DNA of 11,972 nucleotides from Anaerolineales bacterium UBA2232 (GTDB taxonomy: Bacteria > Chloroflexota > Anaerolineae > UBA2200), in assembly GCA_002348045.1 (NCBI GenBank), contig DDYO01000195.1:1-11972 (forward strand), written 5' to 3'. The position numbers and the translations under genes are program-made. The notes beneath the pieces are model-generated. The model was not told the origin of the DNA, ran no database searches, and saw nothing but the letters and a program-made list of their open reading frames with translations. Each line of letters starts with the position of its first letter. The stretch's first letter is position 1. Positions 7,077-11,972 of this stretch are shown here, piece after piece.

Positions 7077-8042
7077 ATGAGTCTAACCTATCTGGATGCA
7101 ATTCGGGAAGCGCAGGCGCGGGCCCTCGAGGAAGACCCGCGAGTCTTCATTTACGGCCAGGACGTCGGGCCTTTTGGAGGTGCCTTCAAAGCCACAAAGA
7201 GCCTTGCGGAGCGCTTCCCAGGAAGGGTGATGGACGCTCCGATTAGTGAAGACGCGATGCTTGGGTTGGCGGTAGGAGCCGCGATTTCCGGAATGCGGCC
7301 GATTATTGAGGTGCAGTTTGCGGATTTCTCGACGGTGGCTTTGAATCAAATAGTCAACCAGGCTGCGACTCTTTATTGGCGGACCAAGGTGCCCTGTCCC
7401 GTGACCATCAGACTGCCAGCTGGCGGCACTTCTGGAAGCGGGCCTTTCCACAGCCAGTGTCCGGAAGCACTATACGCACACTATCCGGGTCTGGTCGTGC
7501 TGACTCCTGCAACAGTGGAGGACGCTTACAGCATGCTACTGGAGGCGGTGGCGATTGATGACCCGGTTATTTTCTGCGAGCACAAATACCTTTATTACCA
7601 TCTTAAGGCTGAGAGGTTGCCTGATGAAGCAATGCCTGTGGGTAAGGCGCGAATCGCACGAGCAGGGCGTGACCTTACAGTTGTTGCTTATAGCGCCATG
7701 GTGCATGAGGCGCTGGCTGTCGCGGACGAGTTGGCCAGCGAAGGCACTGAAATCGAGGTGGTCGATCTGCGTTCTGTCAAGCCACTCGATACCGACACCA
7801 TTATGGCTTCGGTCGCGCGGACGGGCCGGTTGTTGTGCGTAGGCGAAGCGTGGCCTTGGGGCGGGGTTACCGCCGAGGTTGTGGCGCGTGTGGCCAGCGA
7901 AGGCTTCGGCCTGTTGGATGCGCCACCCCAGAGGCTCAACGCGAAAGACACTCCGGTGCCGTACCATCCCAACCTTTGGGCTGCCCATCGACCCACTGCC
8001 CGCAGAATCGCGATGGCAGCCCGCAACCTGCTTCGGTCATGA
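7077..8042 (+). CDS. 2-oxoacid dehydrogenase E1 component, beta subunit
   Basis: This 321-residue transketolase-like subunit pairs with E1-alpha to form the heterotetrameric decarboxylase. Key segments are 'FIYGQDVGPFGGAFKAT' (24-40), 'DAPISEDAMLGLAVGAA' with catalytic-type Glu58, 'PIIEVQFADF' (75-84), and 'GPFHSQCPEALYAHYPGL' with His125. The C-terminal transketolase domain carries 'VVDLRSVKPLDTDTI' and 'GEAWPWGG'. 'FGGxF', 'EVQFADF' and 'FHSQxPEA' are shared with branched-chain E1-beta proteins. The start chosen is the ATG at 7077, ten bases after the alpha stop. The frame is open back to 6933, but that extension would overlap alpha and encodes no family sequence ('MRRRLRKWKG...'). Full family length is reached from 7077. 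Confidence 0.92.
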   Translation: MSLTYLDAIREAQARALEEDPRVFIYGQDVGPFGGAFKATKSLAERFPGRVMDAPISEDAMLGLAVGAAISGMRPIIEVQFADFSTVALNQIVNQAATLYWRTKVPCPVTIRLPAGGTSGSGPFHSQCPEALYAHYPGLVVLTPATVEDAYSMLLEAVAIDDPVIFCEHKYLYYHLKAERLPDEAMPVGKARIARAGRDLTVVAYSAMVHEALAVADELASEGTEIEVVDLRSVKPLDTDTIMASVARTGRLLCVGEAWPWGGVTAEVVARVASEGFGLLDAPPQRLNAKDTPVPYHPNLWAAHRPTARRIAMAARNLLRS

Positions 8043-8121
8043 CGCACACTGTCGAACTATTATGAGTTTCGCCGATTTGCTCCAAAACCCAGAACCTCAG
8101 CATTCCACCGGAGCCTGACCC

Positions 8122-9315
8122 ATGCCAGCTATACCGATCATCATGCCGCAACTAGGGGAGTCTATCGCCGAAGCAACTGTGGTAAACTTGTTGGTTAAAG
8201 TGGGTGACCAGATTCAGGCGAATCAAGATCTCATGGAGGTGGAGACGAGCAAGGCAACCATGACCGTTGCCGCTCCATGCCCGGGACAGTTGGCAAGCCT
8301 CGAGGTGCAGGTCGGTGTCAGCTATCCGGTTGGGGCGACCTTGGGCTATTTGAAAACGAGCCAGGAGGATACCGTCCGCTATGGGCTTGACATCGGTCCA
8401 GGCTCAGAAGAAGCAAGAGCCGCGCAAAATCACTTGGACGGCCCAGAAAAGACGCCTCGCAAAGTGCAACCCACGGTCCGGGGACTTCCGGTCCCGGCCA
8501 ATGCTTCGGGGGCGACTTATATGTCCCCGCGAATGAAAGCGCGGATGATCGAACTGGGTCTCCACGCAGCGGATCTGGCGGGAGTTGCCGGGAGCGGGGC
8601 GGCAGGTCGGGTTACCATCAAGGATTTTGAGAGTTTTATTGAGAGGTTGGAGCGACTAAGGCATAGTCCCGCTTCGTCCATGAGAGTTGCGGTGGCGGAT
8701 GCGATGCGCCGGAGTTGGACGCGGCCGTTAGCGACAGTGGCGCTGCCGGTGTGCTTTGATCCGATGCTTGCACACCGCAAAACCTGCGAGGCAAAGCCGG
8801 GTCCCGCGCTTTATGCGCTTCGCGCTTTGGCCGTGGCCCTGGCTGAAAACAGCGCTCCGGCCGGTCGCTTGATAGGCAACAAGATTTTTCACCCGGCCTC
8901 ACTGGATGTAGGATTTGCGGTTGAGGTTGATGAGGGGGTGCTGGTGCCGGTTCTTCGTGGTGCCGATAAGCGAGCTCTTAGCGAGTTGGTCCAGCCCTAT
9001 GACGAACTGATTGCGCTCGCTCGACAGAGACGCCTGCCAGCAGACGCCACCGGTGGTTCGATTGCTACCGTGACGAATTTCGGCACCTTCGGTTTAACCT
9101 GGGCGACGCCGATCCCGTTGCCGGAACAAACCCTGGTCCTGGGAATGGGAGCAGCCCGCCGAGTGCCGTCGTGGGATGAAGCGCAAGGCCGGTTCGTTCC
9201 AGTGTTTGAGGGGAATCTCACGTTGAGTTTTGATCATCGGGTGCTGGATGGAGGCGCTGCAGGGCGCTTGCTGGCCAGAATCGCCGACCTTATGCGCAAA
9301 CCCGAACAGCTTTAG
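8122..9315 (+). CDS. Dihydrolipoamide acyltransferase (E2) of the 2-oxoacid dehydrogenase complex
   Basis: This 397-residue E2 core subunit takes the acyl group from E1 on a swinging lipoyl arm and passes it to CoA. Domains in order: one lipoyl domain (about 3-78) with the lipoylation site Lys44 in 'VETSKATMTV'; a short linker; a peripheral-subunit-binding domain (about 134-174, 'MSPRMKARMIELG...GSGAAGRVTIKDF') that docks E1/E3; then the acyltransferase domain (about 186-395) ending 'LSFDHRVLDGGAAGRLL' with catalytic His372 and Asp376. 'NFGTFGLTWATPI' (319-331) is the usual active-site strand. The linkers are short and the protein is slightly small for E2, but nothing essential is missing. 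GGAG (8110-8113) is eight bases before the ATG. An 79-base gap after E1-beta carries no supported gene. The acyl specificity cannot be read from sequence. Confidence 0.93.
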   Translation: MPAIPIIMPQLGESIAEATVVNLLVKVGDQIQANQDLMEVETSKATMTVAAPCPGQLASLEVQVGVSYPVGATLGYLKTSQEDTVRYGLDIGPGSEEARAAQNHLDGPEKTPRKVQPTVRGLPVPANASGATYMSPRMKARMIELGLHAADLAGVAGSGAAGRVTIKDFESFIERLERLRHSPASSMRVAVADAMRRSWTRPLATVALPVCFDPMLAHRKTCEAKPGPALYALRALAVALAENSAPAGRLIGNKIFHPASLDVGFAVEVDEGVLVPVLRGADKRALSELVQPYDELIALARQRRLPADATGGSIATVTNFGTFGLTWATPIPLPEQTLVLGMGAARRVPSWDEAQGRFVPVFEGNLTLSFDHRVLDGGAAGRLLARIADLMRKPEQL

Positions 9316-9326
9316 CTGCCGCGCCA

Positions 9327-10178
9327 GTGAAGTTCGGGGCACACATGTCCACGGTTGGCGGGGTTTCCAAAGCTTTGCAGCGGGGGCGTAGTATTGCCTG
9401 CGAAGTCGTGCAAATATTCGTCAAGAATAACATGCAGTGGTTCGGCAAGCCGCCATCCAGCGAAGAAGTGTTGCGGTTTAACGCGGAACTGGGCGCGGGT
9501 GACATTTCTTGCGTATTTGGCCACACCGGGTACCTGATCAACCTGGGAGCTCCGCCATCAGAAAACCGCGCACGCTCCATACGGTCTCTCATCGAGGAAA
9601 TCCAATACGCCTCGGCCTTAAACATACCTTTTCTTGTTCTGCATCCGGGAGCTCACTTAGGCGCGGGGGAAACCGAAGGCTTAAAACAAATTGTGCGGGG
9701 GCTCGACGAAGTCTTTGCGGAGACTTGTTCTGCGAGGGTGCGAATTGCCTTGGAGAACACCGCGGGGCAGGGCACATGTCTCGGAGCCCAGATCAGCCAC
9801 CTCGCAGCGATCTTTGATGGCGTGAAGCATCCAGCTCGGCTTGGGGTATGCCTCGACACGGCTCACTTCTTTGCAGCGGGGTATAATATTCGCCAACCCG
9901 CCGGTTGGGATAAGGCGATCGGGGAAGTGGAATCCATGATCGGCCTCAATCAGATATTGGCGTTTCATCTGAACGATTCGAAGACGGACCTAGGCTCTCG
10001 GGTTGATCGCCACGCCCATATCGGTGCCGGAAAAATCGGCGCTGAAGGATTTCGGCATATTGTCCGCGATGCGAGGTTCAAAGGACACCCGGGCTGTCTC
10101 GAGACCCCAAAGTCTCAAGACCTGCACGAAGATGTCGAGAACCTCGCGCGCCTCCGAAAGCTGGCTCAGACCAAGTGA
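9327..10178 (+). CDS. nfo: Endonuclease IV (AP endonuclease, deoxyribonuclease IV)
   Basis: This 283-residue TIM-barrel enzyme cleaves DNA 5' of abasic sites in base-excision repair using a three-zinc centre. All nine family ligands can be placed: His66 ('GHTGYL'), His106 ('LHPGAH'), Glu143 ('ALENTAGQG'), Asp177 and His180 ('CLDTAHFFAAGY'), His214 ('FHLNDSK'), Asp227 and His229 ('VDRHAHIG'), and Glu259 ('CLETPK'). The N-terminus 'KFGAHMSTVGG' is the standard family opening. Together with the absence of a closer ATG, this fixes a GTG start at 9327, eleven bases after the E2 stop and without a good ribosome site. The spacing suggests it is the last cistron of the E1/E2 operon, perhaps read by translational coupling. 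Length is normal. Confidence 0.96.
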   Translation: MKFGAHMSTVGGVSKALQRGRSIACEVVQIFVKNNMQWFGKPPSSEEVLRFNAELGAGDISCVFGHTGYLINLGAPPSENRARSIRSLIEEIQYASALNIPFLVLHPGAHLGAGETEGLKQIVRGLDEVFAETCSARVRIALENTAGQGTCLGAQISHLAAIFDGVKHPARLGVCLDTAHFFAAGYNIRQPAGWDKAIGEVESMIGLNQILAFHLNDSKTDLGSRVDRHAHIGAGKIGAEGFRHIVRDARFKGHPGCLETPKSQDLHEDVENLARLRKLAQTK

Positions 10179-10478
10179 GTCCGGTCAGAGCAGGAAAACT
10201 AGGGTGAAGACCCCATTGTCTTTGCCTCGACTTGAATTAGCGTTTTTAGGTTCCTTGTAATGGTGGTTAGTTAGGTTCAAGGCGACCCTGGGTGGGGTCG
10301 CCTGTTCTTCATCTGCGGGGGCAGGAAACATCGTTTGGCACGAGGTCACAGGCTGTTGCCCGCCATCCGTGGCTTTGCAGTACCCATTACCTCCGGTCTT
10401 CGGGTGGCAGGAACACACATATTGGGCTCGAATTGCACCCTCAATGCCACTCATCGGCACCGTGGTTCTGATACGCTG
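10179..10478. other. Convergent intergenic region
   Basis: This 300-base spacer lies between the ends of two convergent genes. Apart from the 10280-10303 hairpin I see no conserved element. Short open frames here lack ribosome sites and recognisable protein features. Confidence 0.5.
10280..10303. terminator. Hairpin between nfo and the convergent zinc-ribbon gene
   Basis: A perfect 9-bp stem (AGGCGACCC / GGGTCGCCT) with a 6-base loop TGGGTG is followed on the plus strand by GTTCTTC, a weak U-rich tail. It lies 102 bases after the nfo stop and probably ends the E1/E2-nfo transcript. It could also act on the convergent minus-strand transcript. Confidence 0.6.
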
Positions 10479-11120
10479 CTATTGAGTCTTGCGAATCTCG
10501 GTCACTCTGGCCGACGCAGCCTGTGAAACCAGCAGCGGTGCTCTAAAGTTCCAAGTGCCGTTCGGCATCAGGTCGCGCGTTGAGTCCTCTGTAACACCGA
10601 GTTTTTGACCCGCCGTATCCAGGATGTCCAGCACGACCGTCACTGAACGCAATTGGTCTTTGGTGCGATTCACGAGTTGCCCTGTTGCGTAAGCCATACC
10701 TCCTCCTCGGGGCTTTTCGACGGAAAGCGCAGTCACCTGAATGCCGTTGAGTTCGAAAAGCACCCGTTGGCCAGGTTCTGACACCGCTTTCGCGGTAGGT
10801 AACGTTGCGGGAGGTCTCCGATTTTCAACCCAACTGCGAGCCTGTTTCAAGGCCACAAGTGATCCGGCTAAACCTGCGCCTAGAATGACTACCGCGATGA
10901 CCGTCCAGACAATGATGCGGGGCGGAAGTGCGGATTCAATCGGCTCAGGGGTTGCCAGCAGTAATTCGGTTTCCTTGCCGCAAAGGGGACATCGGCTATT
11001 CGTACCGATCATCTGGGCCGGGCATGGGAAGAAACCTCCACACTCCGTACACTGGCCTTTCAAGTTTCTGGTCCCGTTCATCGCAATGCGGAACCTGCCC
11101 GGGGACCCCACGTCTGTCAA
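10479..11120 (-). CDS. Zinc-ribbon, single-membrane-helix protein with C-terminal FxLYD/DUF3426-like domain
   Basis: The 213-residue protein has an N-terminal zinc ribbon with two knuckles, 'CTEC' (Cys24, Cys27) and 'CPLC' (Cys44, Cys47). A single membrane helix follows (about 69-91, 'IIVWTVIAVVILGAGLAGSLVAL'). After a Pro-rich linker comes a beta domain (about 118-211) with 'ATGQLVNRTKDQLRSVTVVLDILDTAGQKLG', the pattern of FxLYD/DUF3426-type domains that sit outside the membrane. The probable topology is zinc ribbon in the cytoplasm and beta domain in the periplasm. No enzymatic function can be assigned. The start is probably TTG at 11120, with AGGA six bases upstream; an ATG at residue 14 (11081) would also retain all domains. 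It is last of three minus-strand genes, 43 bases after yecH, and may be cotranscribed with it. Confidence 0.75.
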   Translation of the reverse strand: MTDVGSPGRFRIAMNGTRNLKGQCTECGGFFPCPAQMIGTNSRCPLCGKETELLLATPEPIESALPPRIIVWTVIAVVILGAGLAGSLVALKQARSWVENRRPPATLPTAKAVSEPGQRVLFELNGIQVTALSVEKPRGGGMAYATGQLVNRTKDQLRSVTVVLDILDTAGQKLGVTEDSTRDLMPNGTWNFRAPLLVSQAASARVTEIRKTQ

Positions 11121-11163
11121 ATGACTTCCTAAAGCTTTTCTCTACCGATGGGAGGGCTGGACC

Positions 11164-11403
11164 TTAGTGGCTGCACATCAGTTCTGGAGAGGTTTGAAAA
11201 CCTTGTGGCCCGGGGACGAACTTGCCGCGCGATTCCAGGAAATCAACCAACTGTTCGGCGTTCATTCCTTTTGCGGAACACGTGCGGAAGCGAGCCTCAA
11301 AACCAAATTTGACCAAAATATCAGTGATCAGGCTGGCTCGGGTGTATGTTTTTCCGGAACCCAGCATCATTTCCATGACCTCATGACCGTGAATTTCTTT
11401 CAT
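11164..11403 (-). CDS. yecH: YecH-family (DUF2492) small metal-binding protein
   Basis: The 79-residue protein matches the YecH/DUF2492 family along its whole length: 'IHGHEVMEMM' (4-13), 'YTRASL' (20-25), 'ARFRTCSAKGM' (37-47), 'LVDFLESRGKF' (52-62), and the ending 'GFQT...MCSH'. His5, His7, Cys42, Cys77 and His79 are plausible metal ligands. The family is described as probable metal-binding; its biological role is not settled. I chose the ATG at 11403, not the in-frame ATG at 11412, for two reasons: it gives the usual N-terminus ('MxxIHGHEV') and 79-residue length, and the 11412 ATG is embedded in the -10 box. It lies 95 bases after the ahcY stop on the same strand. Confidence 0.9.
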   Translation of the reverse strand: MKEIHGHEVMEMMLGSGKTYTRASLITDILVKFGFEARFRTCSAKGMNAEQLVDFLESRGKFVPGPQGFQTSPELMCSH

Positions 11404-11410
11404 GCGATTC

Positions 11411-11437
11411 ATTATACACTAAAATGAACAGTGGCAA
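11411..11437 (-). promoter_or_regulatory. Promoter of yecH, probably giving a leaderless mRNA
   Basis: On the minus strand a perfect TATAAT (11411-11416) ends seven bases before the ATG at 11403, so transcription should start at or next to that codon. A TTGCCA -35 candidate (11432-11437) lies upstream with a short 15-base spacer. No ribosome site precedes either in-frame ATG, which fits leaderless translation. Confidence 0.5.
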
Positions 11438-11443
11438 AGTACA

Positions 11444-11474
11444 AAGGCGGATAGATAAGGTATCCACCCGCCTT
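11444..11474 (-). terminator. Hairpin after ahcY
   Basis: The arms 11444-11457 and 11461-11474 form a 14-bp stem with a 3-base loop. On the minus-strand RNA the two mismatched positions become G-U pairs, so the stem is continuous in the ahcY transcript but not on the other strand. It begins about 25 bases after the ahcY stop and is followed by a weak U-rich stretch. It would separate ahcY from yecH, which has its own promoter. Confidence 0.6.
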
Positions 11475-11498
11475 GCCTTGCTCCGAAAACGACGCTGT

Positions 11499-11972
11499 TT
11501 AGTACCGGTAGTGCTCAGGCTTATAGGGTCCCTCAATCGGGACTCCGAGGTAATTCGCCTGTTGCCTGGTTAGCTTGGTCAGTTTTACACCGATTTTTTC
11601 CAGGTGGAGACGGGCGACCTCTTCATCCAGCTTCTTGGCCAGGCGATAGACGCCCGGCTGGTACTTCTGGCGATTGGCCCACAGGTCCAGTTGCGCGAGC
11701 ACCTGGTTCGTGAATGAGTTGGACATCACAAAGCTTGGGTGTCCTTCGGCACAGCCGAGGTTCACCAACCGCCCTTCCGCCAACAGATAGACGCTGCGGT
11801 CTCCCGGCAAATCATAGCGGTCCACCTGGGGTTTGATATTCACTCGGCACACACCCTTCGCGGTGTTCAGGCGGTCCACCTGGATTTCATTGTCGAAATG
11901 GCCGATATTGCACACGATCGCCTGGTCCTTCATTTTCAAAATGTGCTCCAGGGTGATGACGTCGCGATTCCC
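11499..11972 (-). CDS. ahcY: S-adenosyl-L-homocysteine hydrolase (adenosylhomocysteinase), C-terminal part
   Basis: Only the last 157 residues are in the window; the gene runs off the right edge in frame, so its start is not visible. The enzyme splits S-adenosylhomocysteine into adenosine and homocysteine in the methyl cycle, using bound NAD. Diagnostic segments are '[16 protein letters not shown]' at the edge, '[13 protein letters not shown]' in the NAD-binding domain, '[24 protein letters not shown]', and the C-terminal arm '[10 protein letters not shown]', which reaches into the neighbouring subunit's NAD site in known structures. The sequence is uninterrupted and typical. It is transcribed leftward, followed by a hairpin and then yecH. 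Confidence 0.96.
   Translation of the reverse strand, partial: GNRDVITLEHILKMKDQAIVCNIGHFDNEIQVDRLNTAKGVCRVNIKPQVDRYDLPGDRSVYLLAEGRLVNLGCAEGHPSFVMSNSFTNQVLAQLDLWANRQKYQPGVYRLAKKLDEEVARLHLEKIGVKLTKLTRQQANYLGVPIEGPYKPEHYRY

Noticed and set aside
8062..8118. 18-codon open frame between E1-beta and E2
   Set aside because: No ribosome site and no recognisable sequence; chance frame in a short spacer.
10321..10350. Possible sigma-54 site (TGGCAC) upstream of nothing
   Set aside because: No TTGC at the required spacing and no downstream plus-strand gene.
11499..11939. A separate 146-residue protein starting at an internal TTG
   Set aside because: The frame stays open to the window edge and the extra codons read '[11 protein letters not shown]', the expected AhcY sequence, so this is the 3' part of a larger gene.

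Overview
The window looks like part of a metagenome-derived contig with two compositionally different halves. Bases 1 to about 3,950 are very GC-rich, with nearly every third codon position G or C. This half carries Chloroflexota-like hallmarks: a secreted lamin-tail protein with a Thr/Ala-rich linker and a 'LFLPLL' motif, strong Shine-Dalgarno sites, a NarL/LiaR-type regulator tail with an 'SYLLKN' signature, and a 'CGACTTTAGTCG' inverted repeat. From about 3,960 to the end the GC content is moderate, codon use is more even and ribosome sites are weak. The gene content there (a large hybrid histidine kinase, an E1-alpha/E1-beta/E2 set, endonuclease IV, YecH, AhcY) would fit Verrucomicrobiota or a neighbouring phylum. 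Both lineage guesses are inference from sequence style, not from a database search.

Layout. 40-1239 (-) is an unrecognised protein, probably an alpha/alpha-toroid. It is divergent from 1377-1958 (+), a secreted lamin-tail-domain protein, and the two share a back-to-back promoter pair. 2014-3330 (-) is a DUF4038/GH140-like glycosidase with a C-terminal beta domain. A 59-bp imperfect palindrome lies between it and 3472-5733 (-), a hybrid histidine kinase/response regulator (REC-HisKA-HATPase-pseudoREC-REC-LuxR HTH). The compositional break falls inside the third receiver domain of that protein, exactly at its most conserved nucleotide stretch (about 3911-3960). It is either an assembly chimera or a natural recombination.

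6029-10178 (+) is a compact probable operon: 2-oxoacid dehydrogenase E1-alpha, E1-beta, lipoylated E2 acyltransferase, then endonuclease IV (nfo). No E3 gene is present. A hairpin at 10280-10303 separates it from three minus-strand genes, listed in transcription order: ahcY (only its 3' part is in the window), yecH with a probable leaderless promoter, and a zinc-ribbon/single-membrane-helix/beta-domain protein.

How the genes work together. The E1/E2 genes would decarboxylate a 2-oxoacid (branched-chain 2-oxoacids or pyruvate) to an acyl-CoA, with E3 supplied from elsewhere. AhcY recycles S-adenosylhomocysteine, and Nfo repairs abasic sites. The left-hand carbohydrate-active and secreted genes show no functional link with these, which agrees with the two halves having different origins. 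I see no CRISPR array, tRNA, rRNA, transposase or phage gene.
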